Below the pieces are notes generated by a model. It worked only from the letters and a program-made list of their open reading frames with translations. It was not told the origin of the DNA and ran no database searches. From Gordonia hirsuta DSM 44140 = NBRC 16056 (GTDB lineage: Bacteria > Actinomycetota > Actinomycetes > Mycobacteriales > Mycobacteriaceae): a stretch of 45,294 nt of DNA. The translations under genes were made by a program, and so were the position numbers. The stretch spans positions 1-45,294 of the forward strand of contig NZ_BANT01000015.1 in NCBI RefSeq assembly GCF_000333015.1. The letters run 5' to 3'. Positions 1 to 9,434 of this stretch are shown one piece after another. Positions within the stretch are counted from its first letter, which is position 1. Each line of letters begins with the position of its first letter.

Positions 1-348
1 GGCCGCCGCCCCCAGGTTGACCACCGTGGGCTGGGGCGCGTCAGCGTCACCGGCGGCGGCATTGGCCATCAGCAGCCCGCCCATGCCGATCGCCAGGACC
101 ACCGCCGAGACGACGGCCGAGATCCCCGCTGCGACCGCGACCGTGGGCCAGTTGATCCCGCCGGACGGATCCACCGCCCCGGGCCGACCCGCCACCGCGG
201 GCCGACCCTCCACCGCGGGCGCAGCGTCGGCGAGACTCTCGCCGACGTGGAACACTTCGATGCTGCCGCCGGCCGCCGGCCCTTCGTCGTAGCCGGCCTG
301 CGCCGCATCGATGCCGAACTCGACGGTCTCCTCGTCTTGGTTGCTCAT
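1..348 (-). CDS. Single-pass membrane protein, N-terminal part only (C-terminus outside window)
   Basis: An open frame starts at the ATG complementary to 346-348 and runs off the left edge without a stop, giving 116 residues. The N-terminal ~65 residues are acidic and then Gly/Pro/Arg-rich, with a short direct repeat (EGRPAVAGRPG). One hydrophobic segment follows at about residues 72-96 (TVAVAAGISAVVSAVVLAIG), then an Ala/Asp-rich start of an outside domain. The likely topology is N-terminus inside and C-terminus outside. I do not recognise the family. Upstream, a possible DtxR/IdeR box overlaps a TAGACT -10 hexamer (379-384, minus strand), and phased PhoP-like repeats lie further out, so expression may respond to iron or to a two-component system. 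Opposite-strand frames here are less convincing because this one has a clean start and a membrane segment. Confidence 0.6.
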   Translation of the reverse strand, partial: MSNQDEETVEFGIDAAQAGYDEGPAAGGSIEVFHVGESLADAAPAVEGRPAVAGRPGAVDPSGGINWPTVAVAAGISAVVSAVVLAIGMGGLLMANAAAGDADAPQPTVVNLGAAA

Positions 349-376
349 GCGCTCATTGAAACAGCCCGAGAGAAGG

Positions 377-395
377 ATAGTCTAGCCTTACTTTA
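377..395. promoter_or_regulatory. Possible DtxR/IdeR iron box
   Basis: By eye, 13 of 19 positions agree with the mycobacterial iron-box consensus TTAGGTTAGSCTAACCTAA; the core TAGCCT is intact. It overlaps a TAGACT -10 hexamer for the minus-strand gene starting at 348, which is where a repressor would act. The match is partial, so this is a hypothesis. Confidence 0.3.
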
Positions 396-412
396 AGTGC
401 GTGCCGTAGGTC

Positions 413-452
413 ACCGTGACAGCCGAGCCGACACACCGTGACACGGCTGTGA
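413..452 (-). promoter_or_regulatory. Phased direct repeats resembling a PhoP-type response-regulator site
   Basis: Read on the minus strand, 7-base units recur with 4-base spacers: TCACAGC (446-452), TCACGGT (435-441), a degenerate CGGCTCG (424-430) and TCACGGT (413-419), an 11-base period. The M. tuberculosis PhoP motif is known as a direct repeat of TCACAGC separated by 4 bases; the first pair here matches 12 of 14 positions. It lies between the divergent starts at 348 and 523 and could serve either gene. Confidence 0.4.
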
Positions 453-522
453 CTGAAGTTGCTTGTGTTCCATGAGGGAATCGAGCTATACCTGATGTGA
501 GGTAATTCACAGGAGGTATCTC

Positions 523-864
523 ATGCGCCGCAAACGCCGCCGTCAGAGGCCCGCGCAGTCGGCGCGAGCGATCCTGCATCAGATCGCCGAAGTCGTCCAC
601 AACCCCGTCCGCGAACGTTTCGAATTGTGGGTGGCAGGCGACCTGGTCGGCGTTCTGGGCTACCGCATCGACCCCGGCGTGCGGCCGACCGCGACGGTGC
701 TGCACACCGTTCTCTACGACGAATACAGCGGCCACGGCCTGGCGACGCGACTGAGCGCCGACGCCGTCGGACAGTTACGCAGCCAGGGGATGACGGTGGT
801 GGCGGTGTGCAGTTTCACCCGTCACCACCTGCAATCGCATCCGCGTCTGGCACGGGCGTCCTGA
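523..864 (+). CDS. Small GNAT-family N-acetyltransferase (YjdJ type)
   Basis: The 113-residue protein looks like the compact single-domain GNAT group (YjdJ/Gcn5-like). Features that fit are an early beta hairpin (FELWVAGDLVGVLGYR), the pattern HTVLYDEYSGHGLATRL with a Gly-x-Gly/Ala acetyl-CoA loop, and the end VVAVCSFTRHHLQSHP, where this group typically has a Cys and a 'xxHP' ending. An acetyl-CoA-dependent transfer is expected; the substrate is unknown. The very basic N-terminus (about residues 1-12) is an extension before the domain. The start is well supported: AGGAGG at 511-516 sits 6 bases before the ATG. The gene is divergent from the membrane protein at 1-348 and is followed by the thiC promoter. 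A possible promoter is TTGTGT (463-468) with TATACC (487-492). Confidence 0.75.
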   Translation: MRRKRRRQRPAQSARAILHQIAEVVHNPVRERFELWVAGDLVGVLGYRIDPGVRPTATVLHTVLYDEYSGHGLATRLSADAVGQLRSQGMTVVAVCSFTRHHLQSHPRLARAS

Positions 865-872
865 CCCCACCC

Positions 873-903
873 TCGACAGGATCGGGTCGGCGACCGGTAG
901 GGT
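873..903 (+). promoter_or_regulatory. Predicted thiC promoter
   Basis: A TCGACA -35-like hexamer (873-878) and a TAGGGT -10 hexamer (898-903) are 19 bases apart and place the transcript start near 910, just ahead of the TPP aptamer. The -35 lies just after the stop codon of the acetyltransferase gene. Confidence 0.45.
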
Positions 904-920
904 GCAGCTGACAACCACAC

Positions 921-2631
<1,711 letters not shown>

Positions 2632-2632
<1 letters not shown>

Positions 2633-3462
2633 TGCTGACCGCTCCCCCGGCAGGCACCGCCCCGCGCCGGGTGCTGACCGTCGCCGGTTCCGACTCCGGC
2701 GGCGGTGCCGGCATCCAGGCGGATCTGCGCACCTTCGCGCTCCTGGGCGTGCACGGCTGCGTGGCCGTCACCGCCGTGACGGTGCAGAACTCGGTGGGCG
2801 TGTCCGATGTGCAGGAGATCGCACCGCCGATCGTCGCCGCGCAGATCGACTCGGTCACCTCAGATATCGGTGTGCAGGCGGTCAAGACCGGCATGCTCGC
2901 CTCGGCGCCGATCATCCACGCCGTCGCAGCCGCCTTCGATGCGGCCGGCATCGGCGGCGACGGACTGCCCCTGGTGGTCGATCCGGTGTGCGCGTCGATG
3001 CACGGTGATGCCCTCCTGGCCGCCGATGCCCGCAGCACGCTGGTGGAGGTGCTGTTCCCCCGCGCAACCCTGGTGACCCCCAACCTCGACGAGGTGCGCC
3101 TGCTGACCGGCATCGACGTGGTCGACGAGGTCACCCAGCAGGCGGCCGCGCGGGAATTGCACCGGCTGGGCGCACGGTGGGCGCTGATCAAGGGCGGGCA
3201 TCTGCGCACCAGTGACCGCAGCCCCGACCTGCTGTACGACGGGAAGCAGTTCCACCGTTTCGATGGCCCGCGGATGGACACACCGCACGATCACGGCGCC
3301 GGCGACACCCTCGCAGCGGCCGCGGCCGCCGCACTGGCCCACGGCCACAGCCTCCCCGAGGCGGTGGCCTTCGCCAAGGAGTGGGTCACCCGCGCCCTGG
3401 CCGCGGCCTATCCCTTGGGTGCCGGCCACGGCCCGGTCAGTCCGCTGTGGCGCGTTCGCTGA
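2632..3462 (+). CDS. thiD: Hydroxymethylpyrimidine/phosphomethylpyrimidine kinase ThiD
   Basis: The 276-residue ribokinase-fold enzyme phosphorylates HMP and HMP-phosphate to HMP-pyrophosphate, the step after ThiC. Seen in sequence: the N-terminal VLTVAGSDSGGGAGIQADLRT, LVVDPVCASMHG, TPNLDEVRLLTG, ALIKGGHL, and the C-terminal anion-hole/catalytic motif HDHGAGDTLAAA (normally H-GTGCTLS/GAGDT). The ATG at 2632 overlaps the thiC stop and gives the usual family N-terminus; longer readings into thiC are not needed. The gene belongs to the TPP-riboswitch operon. Its last 26 bases overlap the 3' end of the convergent broken AraC gene. Confidence 0.95.
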
Positions 3463-4424
3463 TCTGTTCGCCGGCCAGGATCGCGGCGCGGTAGTCACTG
3501 GGTCCGGCTCCACCGAAGCGAACCCGCAACGGCGCGCCACCATCGCCAGCGATGTCTGCGGTTCGGTTCGCAACAGCTCCTGAGCGGCGGTGATGCGTCG
3601 TTCGGCGATCAGTCCGGCCATCGACTGTTCGGCCCCCTCGAAGGCGCGATACAGATGTCTGCGCGAGAGGAACAGTTCGGCAGCGACGGCATCGACGTCG
3701 AACCCCGGATCCCGGTAGCGCCGTTCGATGCTGTCGCGGACCGCCTCGCGCAGCAGCACCGGGCTGTCCCGCAACTGCGCCCTGGCACCGGCCGGATCAC
3801 CGACGGACTGGGCGATCAGGTCGACGGCGGCCTGTTCGCCGACCGCATCGCGGTGCACATCGGCGCCGGTGGCCGCACCCACCGCGAACGGGCCACAAAC
3901 GCCGCCGTTGCGTTGGTCAGCAACGTGTCGGCGACCATCGTCAACCCCTCGGGAGGTCCGTCGGCCAGACGCCGGTCACCGAACGCATCACGCGGGATCA
4001 CCAGCCCGGCCAGTTCCTGCGGCTTCGCCGACTCCCGGGCCGGACCGATCGCGTGGCTGCCCACCAGCAGGGTACGGCTGGGACTGTTGATCAGCGCGGC
4101 AACCACCAGGTCGTCGTTCATCTTCGGGACGGCTCGGCGGTCGCGGACCGGTCGATCGGCCGGGCGCACCGCGGTGTGCAGAACTGCGACGGCCGAATCC
4201 ATTACCGTCAGTGCACCGGAGTACATGTACAACTCGAATCCGTCGCCGAGAACGCTGGTACCCTCGGCCAGGCCGTAGAACCGCCGGGCCCGGGCGCCGG
4301 CGAGGCGCTGATGCGGCTCGGCGGCCGGGGCGCCGCCGAGTGCACGCAGCCGCCGCTGCCAGTCCCGGATATGGTCGCTGCTCAGTCCGCTCGGTCGCTG
4401 CTCAGGCACCTGCGCCGGACCCAT
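3437..4424 (-). pseudogene. AraC-family regulator, frameshifted (pseudogene)
   Basis: Two reading frames are needed to follow one AraC-type protein. From the ATG at 4424 one frame gives an N-terminal sensor-like domain (RRFYGLAEGTSVLGDGFELY ... LAGLVIPRDAF ... VADTLLTNATAAF), then turns to nonsense after about 3905. The next frame picks up as GAATGADVHRDAVGEQ and continues into a clear AraC DNA-binding domain: DVDAVAAELFLSRRHLYRAF, then SLAMVARRCGFASVE. The second HTH then breaks. About 12-14 residues normally linking CGFAS to the final SPxxYR helix are missing, and the expected ending (GPSDYRAAILAGEQ) appears in a third frame, stopping at 3437. There are therefore at least one frameshift and one frame-breaking deletion of roughly 40 bases. 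It is the last gene of the gad cluster and overlaps the preceding membrane gene. A sequencing error could explain the first lesion but hardly the deletion. Confidence 0.75.
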
Positions 4425-5118
4425 CGACTCTGTTCCACGGCAGACGCGGCAGAGCGATGGCCGAGGCGACCAGGAAGCACAGGGCGCCGATGAACGTGCC
4501 CCAGTTGGCCAGCGTGTTGTCCATCACCGTGCCCGTGTTGCTGACGAAGCCGCCGACCGCGGCCACGCCGAAGGCCACGCAGCCCAGCCAGTTGATCTGG
4601 CCGGACCAGAAATCCACCTTCCGCGGCGACAGGAAGTCGTTACCGGCCCGTACGAAGGCCAGCAGCACGAAGCCGCCGCTGAGCAGGAACGCCACCGACC
4701 CGCCCGCATCCGGGTTCCAGACCAGGCGTTGTTCACCCTTGACGGTATGCGCCATCAGCGCTGCGGTGGTACTGACGTTGAACAGCAAGGTTCCGAAGAA
4801 CTGGATGGATCCGGCCAGCCATTCGGCCCGGAACATCACCCCGGGGGCATAGGAGACCGGCACGGTCATCTTGCCGCTGAGGACCAGCTGGATCAGGGCG
4901 GCGCCGGTGAAGAACCACGCACCGACGAAATAACAGAGGTTGGCGATGTTCGCGCTGGTCGCTTCGGCGAAGCCGGGCGCCGAGCCCAGTGCGAACAGCG
5001 CCGAGCCGATGATGAAACCCCAGCATTGCTTGGCCAGGGTCGGCGTCAGAATACGGCTCGGCAGGGCACGCGGATCATGGTCCCCGGCCTGATCTGGGTG
5101 CGAAACGTCGGTCGTCAT
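4402..5118 (-). CDS. Six-helix integral membrane protein of the gad cluster
   Basis: The 238-residue product has a polar N-terminus of about 28 residues followed by six hydrophobic segments, e.g. GFIIGSALFALGSAPGF, LCYFVGAWFFTGAALIQLVL, WLAGSIQFFGTLLFNVSTT, SVAFLLSGGFVLLAFV, NWLGCVAFGVAAVGGFV and GTFIGALCFLVASAIALP. The repeated 'G-x-x-x-F-x-x-G' style recalls YrhK-like membrane repeats, but I cannot assign a family with confidence. The ATG at 5118 is preferred; a TTG one codon upstream is closer to the GGAG ribosome site (5130-5133). It lies directly downstream of glutamate decarboxylase on the same strand and overlaps the broken AraC gene by 23 bases, so it is probably in the gad operon. 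It does not resemble the glutamate/GABA antiporter GadC, which has twelve helices. Confidence 0.75.
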   Translation of the reverse strand: MTTDVSHPDQAGDHDPRALPSRILTPTLAKQCWGFIIGSALFALGSAPGFAEATSANIANLCYFVGAWFFTGAALIQLVLSGKMTVPVSYAPGVMFRAEWLAGSIQFFGTLLFNVSTTAALMAHTVKGEQRLVWNPDAGGSVAFLLSGGFVLLAFVRAGNDFLSPRKVDFWSGQINWLGCVAFGVAAVGGFVSNTGTVMDNTLANWGTFIGALCFLVASAIALPRLPWNRVDGSGAGA

Positions 5119-5203
5119 CAAGATTCATGTCTCCTGCGGGTCAGACCCGCGGCGCAGCGAAAGCCCGCGGGTCTGTCCCGGCATCGACTCGGTGAGGGAA
5201 GGC

Positions 5204-6574
5204 TCAGTGGTGGAAGGCGGCGTCCCCGTGCGGCATCGGACCGTCGAGCCCTTCCAGGAACTTCACCTCGGTTTCGATATCGGCCAGCAGCTTGCCCGCC
5301 AGATCCCGGCTCACGCCGTTCCGGACGACGATGCGCTGCAGAGTGACATCGGAGAGGTTGTCCGACAGCGGGTAGGCCGGCACCTGCCAGCCCTTCATCC
5401 GCAGCCGGTCTTGCAGGTCGTACAGGGTCCAGTTCGGGCTCGCGTCCTTCTTCAGCCGCCAGGCGAACACCGGGATGGTGTCACCCTTGCTGATCAACTC
5501 GAACGGGCCCATGTCGGCGATCGCCGCGGACAGGTACTGCGCCACGTCCAGGCATTCCTGCTGGACCGCACGGTAGCCGTCGCGGCCCAGACGCAAGAAC
5601 TGGTAGTACTGCAGCAGCACCTGTGCCCCCGGACGCGAGAAGTTCAGCGCCAGGGTCGGCATATCGCCGCCCAGGTAGGCACAGTGGAAGACCATGCTCT
5701 CGGGCAGGCGCTCGTTGTTGCGCCAGACGATCCAGCCCACACCCGGGTAGACCAATCCGAACTTGTGGCCCGAGGTGCTGATCGAGGCGACCCGCTCGAC
5801 GCGGAAGTCCCACTCCAGTTCCGGCTGGCAGAACGGCGCGATGAACGCACCGGAGGCGCCGTCGATGTGGATCTTCACATCCAGGCCGGTGTCCTTCTCG
5901 ATCTGGTCGAGCTTGGCGGCGATCTCCTTCACCGGCTCATAGGCGCCGGTGTAGGTCTGGCCCATGATGGCGACCACGCCGATGGTGTTCTCATCGACGT
6001 ACTTCTCCAGCTCGTGGCCGTCGAGGAACAGATGCTCCTCGGTGACCGGGACCCAGTGGGGCTCCACTTCGAAGTAGTTGCAGAACTTCTCCCAGCAGAC
6101 CTGGACTGCGGTCGAGAGCACGATGTTCGGCTTCTCGGTCGACAGGCCGGCGGCCTTGCGCTTCTCCTGCCAGTGACGCTTGAGTGCCAGGCCGCCGAGC
6201 ATGCAGGCTTCCGAGGAGCCGATGGTCGAGGTGCCGATGGTGTCGTTGACATCCGGGACGTGCCACAGATCGCCCAGGATCCGCCAGCAGCGCTCCTCGA
6301 TGGCCGCGGTGGCCGGGTACTCGTCCTTGTCGATCATGTTCTTGTCGACGGTCTGCGCGTACAGGAGCTTGGCTTCCTTGTCCATGTACGTGGTGACGAA
6401 CGTCGCCAGGTTCAGCCGGGCGTTGCCGTCGAGCATCGCCTGGTCATGCACCACCTGGTAGGCCACAGCCGGGGGCAGCATGTGGGTCGCCAGCTCATTG
6501 CGCGGCAGGGACGTGGCCTCGCCGGACTCGGTGAACACCGGGCCGAGCTCGATGCGATCACTCTTGTATGTCAT
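5204..6574 (-). CDS. gadB: Glutamate decarboxylase
   Basis: The 456-residue PLP enzyme converts L-glutamate to GABA and CO2, consuming a proton. Length matches the bacterial GadA/GadB group (about 460). The pyridoxal-phosphate lysine is in SISTSGHKFG (about residue 271), preceded by the cofactor Asp in HIDGASGAF. Further family stretches are GTSTIGSSEACMLGG (PLP phosphate binding), GQTYTGAYEPV and FSRPGAQVLLQYYQFLRLGR. The C-terminus ends in His residues (AAFHH), reminiscent of the pH-responsive His-containing tail of E. coli GadB. The ATG at 6574 has GGAG upstream. No gadC antiporter is adjacent; instead the gene sits between an ABC-type exporter pair and an unknown membrane protein. Confidence 0.95.
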   Translation of the reverse strand: MTYKSDRIELGPVFTESGEATSLPRNELATHMLPPAVAYQVVHDQAMLDGNARLNLATFVTTYMDKEAKLLYAQTVDKNMIDKDEYPATAAIEERCWRILGDLWHVPDVNDTIGTSTIGSSEACMLGGLALKRHWQEKRKAAGLSTEKPNIVLSTAVQVCWEKFCNYFEVEPHWVPVTEEHLFLDGHELEKYVDENTIGVVAIMGQTYTGAYEPVKEIAAKLDQIEKDTGLDVKIHIDGASGAFIAPFCQPELEWDFRVERVASISTSGHKFGLVYPGVGWIVWRNNERLPESMVFHCAYLGGDMPTLALNFSRPGAQVLLQYYQFLRLGRDGYRAVQQECLDVAQYLSAAIADMGPFELISKGDTIPVFAWRLKKDASPNWTLYDLQDRLRMKGWQVPAYPLSDNLSDVTLQRIVVRNGVSRDLAGKLLADIETEVKFLEGLDGPMPHGDAAFHH

Positions 6575-6626
6575 CTTGACTCCGTTTCACAGGTTGTGAC
6601 TGGTGGGTTGACTTCCGACTCGTAGC

Positions 6627-8513
6627 TCAGACTTCGATCGGCGGATACAGACGATCCATGTTGTATTGCCGGTTGCGGCGGGCCGCCCAGGTCGAGATGG
6701 CCAGGAAGGCTACCGTCAGCCCGATCAAGACCGCGGTGGCGATCCAGAGCCGGTCGTCGACACCGCCGACGAGCAGCTGACGCAGTCCGTTGACCGTGTA
6801 CGTCATCGGGTCGACCCAGTGCATGTACTGGAACGGTTTGGCGGTGGTCTGCACCGGATAGATACCGCCCGCCGAGGTGAGCATCAGCATCAGGAAGGCC
6901 AAGGTCACCACGCGCCCCACGGACGAACCGAAAGCGGCGTTGAACATCTGGATCATCGCCAGGAAGGTGGCCACCATCAGCACCATGAAACCGAAGGTCG
7001 CCCACGGGTGCACCGGTGACAGTCCCAGTCCGACGGCCGTGACCAGATACAGGATCGCCGCCTGCAGGATGCCGATGCCCAGCGTCGGCACGTACGAGGC
7101 GAGCACGACCCGGAACGAGTTCAGGCCCTGCGCGATGGGTCGCGCCTGCAGCGGCGTGAACAGCATCCAGGCGATGATGCTGCCGACGAACAGCGCCAGA
7201 CCGAAGAAGAAGGGTGCGAAACCCTCGCCGAAGGTGCTGGCGCGGTTCTCGTAGCGCTCCTGCAGCGCCACCGGCTGGCCGAGTACCTTGGCCAGCTGCT
7301 CCTGCTGCTGCTTGCTCCAGTGCGGCAACGCGTCCGCACCCTCCTGGAGTCCCGCTGCCAGTTCGTCGGCGCCGCTGCTCAACTCACCGAGACCGCTTGC
7401 CAGCTGCGCGGTGCCGTTGCTCAATTCGGTGACCGCCCCGCGCACCTTCTCGATGTCGGTGACCAGACCGCCCGACTCCATCAGTGCCAGCAGCGTGCGC
7501 AATGGACTGTTCGGATCATTCAACTGCCCAGCCAGCAGCGCCGAATCCTGCTGGATTCCGGCGAGTTCACCGTGTGCATCGGGGCCCAGGCCCTCGGTCT
7601 GCAAGAAGTGCTTGACCGGATCCAGGGCCGAACCCAGCGCGCGGATGTTGGCGTCCGGGCTGGCCTTGAGTTGCGCGCTCAGCGCCGTCACCGCCTGATA
7701 GGCCTGCGACTGCGCGGTCGCCGCCGAATCCAGCCGGCTGCTGACCGTGTCGATGTTGGTGCCGAGACGATCAGCCATCGCATTGAGCTGTGCCGCATTC
7801 AGACCGCTCTGACTGTGTGCGCGAGCCGCGTCCAGCAGCGGGTCGGTGGCGCTCAGGACCCCGCCGGCCAACTGCTGCACACCACCGTTGAGTTCATCGG
7901 CACCGCTTTTGGCCTGCTGCAGGCCGGCGGCCAGTTCCCCGGCGCCGTCGGCGGCCTGGGTCACCTTGCCGAGCATCGGATCGACCTGCTCGAAGATCAC
8001 GTCGAAGGTGTTGGCACCGACTTGTGCCCCGACCTGATTGACCACCTGGGAGGCGGCGTCCTGCCCGATGATCGTGGCCAGGTAGTTGTTGGCGTCGTTG
8101 TAGGTGAAGATCAGGTCTGCCGATTTGGGGTCACCGGTGGTCGCCGAGGTCAGCCGTTGGCTGAAGTCGGCGGGCAACGTGATCGAGAAGTAGTACTGAC
8201 CGCCGGAGACCCCGGCGGCGGCCTCCTGTTCGGAGACCACATGCAGATCGAGCTGTTTGGAAGCCACCAGGCCGTCGACGACCTGCCGGCCGGCTTCCAC
8301 CCGCTGCCCCTCGACGGTGGCACCCTGATCGACGTTGACCAAAGCCACCGGCATCTTGTTGACCTCGTTGAACGGGTTCCAGAACGCCCAGAGGTACAGC
8401 GCGCCGTACAGCAGCGGCATCAGGATGATGACTGCGAGCGCCAGTCGGGGCATACGCCCCCGGTAATACCGTTTGAAGTCACTGCCCGGAGAGAAGGCCG
8501 CCAGCATTTTCAC
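6627..8513 (-). CDS. YhgE/Pip-family membrane protein (ABC-2-type exporter subunit)
   Basis: The 628-residue protein has the YhgE/Pip architecture. There is one N-terminal helix (LALAVIILMPLLYGALYLWA, about residues 24-43), then a large outside domain with VALVNVDQGATVEGQRV and YYFSITLPADFSQRL. A long helical region follows, rich in small repeats such as 'GAxELAAGLQxxxxGADEL' (about 200-390), and five C-terminal helices of the ABC-2 membrane type end in WAARRNRQYNMDRLYPP. Such proteins are exporters or phage-receptor-like proteins in Firmicutes and transporter subunits in actinobacteria. The GTG start overlaps the stop of the ATPase gene by 4 bases (GTGA), so the two are translationally coupled and likely form a complex. 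Only 52 bases separate it from gadB. Confidence 0.85.
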   Translation of the reverse strand: MKMLAAFSPGSDFKRYYRGRMPRLALAVIILMPLLYGALYLWAFWNPFNEVNKMPVALVNVDQGATVEGQRVEAGRQVVDGLVASKQLDLHVVSEQEAAAGVSGGQYYFSITLPADFSQRLTSATTGDPKSADLIFTYNDANNYLATIIGQDAASQVVNQVGAQVGANTFDVIFEQVDPMLGKVTQAADGAGELAAGLQQAKSGADELNGGVQQLAGGVLSATDPLLDAARAHSQSGLNAAQLNAMADRLGTNIDTVSSRLDSAATAQSQAYQAVTALSAQLKASPDANIRALGSALDPVKHFLQTEGLGPDAHGELAGIQQDSALLAGQLNDPNSPLRTLLALMESGGLVTDIEKVRGAVTELSNGTAQLASGLGELSSGADELAAGLQEGADALPHWSKQQQEQLAKVLGQPVALQERYENRASTFGEGFAPFFFGLALFVGSIIAWMLFTPLQARPIAQGLNSFRVVLASYVPTLGIGILQAAILYLVTAVGLGLSPVHPWATFGFMVLMVATFLAMIQMFNAAFGSSVGRVVTLAFLMLMLTSAGGIYPVQTTAKPFQYMHWVDPMTYTVNGLRQLLVGGVDDRLWIATAVLIGLTVAFLAISTWAARRNRQYNMDRLYPPIEV

Positions 8514-9277
8514 AGCTTCCGGTCCTCCCGCTCGATGCGGACGAACTCGCCGTCGGTCAGATTGTCCACCTCGATGACATCGGTGACGCCCTCCTGCGGC
8601 ACCACTCCGTTGATGTCACAGGTGATGACGGTCTGCCGCCGGCCCAGGTCGATCAGTCGCTCCAGGAATCGGTGACTGCTGGAGATGCGGGTCAGCTTGT
8701 CGATGCCACCGACCACCAGCAACTCCGGTTGACGGTGATTGGCCATGGCCACGCGGAGCAGTGCCGCGGTCAGTTCCGGCAGCTCTTCGACGAAGGAATC
8801 CAGACTCGGCAGGGTCAGCGGACCGAAGACCGGGCGACACAGCCGCTCCAGATCGTCCTCGTTCCCCAGTCCCACGAACTTGTACCAGGGAGCCCGCCAG
8901 CGCAGCTGCTCGGTGAGCACATCACGCACCCGGATGGTCTGGCCGATCTTGTCGACCTCGTCGATATAGGCCAGGGCCGCATGCCCGAACAGGTGCTGCG
9001 CGTCGTTGGTCTTCCCGAAGGCCGTCAGCGTGCCGTTGCTGGGTTTCATCCGGCCGGCCAGCGTGAGCAGCAGTGCGGATCGGCCACGACCGCCGGAGCC
9101 GACCAGAACGGTCACTCCGCCGCGGCGCACCCGCAGATCCACCGGGCCGTAGATGTGGCCCCACGAGGCGTTGACCCCGATCCCGGAAGCCGTCAACAGG
9201 ACGTCGTCCCCGCCCACGGTCAGCGGTGCGGTAGCCGGATCCGGCAGCGCTCCGGTCGAAGGTTCGGTCGTTGCCAT
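8510..9277 (-). CDS. ABC-transporter-like ATPase with degenerate catalytic motifs
   Basis: The 255-residue protein has the overall ABC nucleotide-binding-domain layout but every catalytic motif is altered. Walker A reads GSGGRGRS (residues 60-67), with Arg replacing the essential Lys. The signature loop near residues 162-170 reads VEELPELTA rather than LSGGQ. The Walker B strand reads LLVVGGID (185-192) with no DE pair, and the switch strand reads VITCDIN without the usual His. The fold is still suggested by VTVLVGSGGRGRSALLLTL, LAGRMKPSNGTLTAFG and the final IEVDNLTDGEFVRI. It may bind nucleotide weakly or act structurally with the YhgE protein whose start it overlaps. AAGGAGG lies upstream of the ATG, 12 bases away; a TACGAT -10 (383-388 of 9383-9388, minus) is a possible promoter. 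Confidence 0.8.
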   Translation of the reverse strand: MATTEPSTGALPDPATAPLTVGGDDVLLTASGIGVNASWGHIYGPVDLRVRRGGVTVLVGSGGRGRSALLLTLAGRMKPSNGTLTAFGKTNDAQHLFGHAALAYIDEVDKIGQTIRVRDVLTEQLRWRAPWYKFVGLGNEDDLERLCRPVFGPLTLPSLDSFVEELPELTAALLRVAMANHRQPELLVVGGIDKLTRISSSHRFLERLIDLGRRQTVITCDINGVVPQEGVTDVIEVDNLTDGEFVRIEREDRKL

Positions 9278-9434
9278 CAGGTTGCAGTTCCTCCTTGTTG
9301 CTGTCGGTTGTCCGCCGGGGGGTTCCCACCACAGATCGCATCAGTATCGCCGGACGCGACCGAGCCGGAGCCGACGCCGATCATCGTACGCCCGGCCGCT
9401 ATCGGGCCCGATCCGATCGGTGGCACGCGGCGAC

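Noticed and set aside
4402..5118. GadC-type GABA antiporter
   Set aside because: Only six helices and 238 residues, with no amino-acid permease sequence features.
5192..6625. Long plus-strand open frame opposite glutamate decarboxylase
   Set aside because: Gly/Val/Asp-rich nonsense composition, no ribosome site, and the opposite strand encodes intact GadB.
7320..8675. Plus-strand frame opposite the YhgE and ATPase genes
   Set aside because: It crosses the boundary of two coupled genes and shows no family motif.
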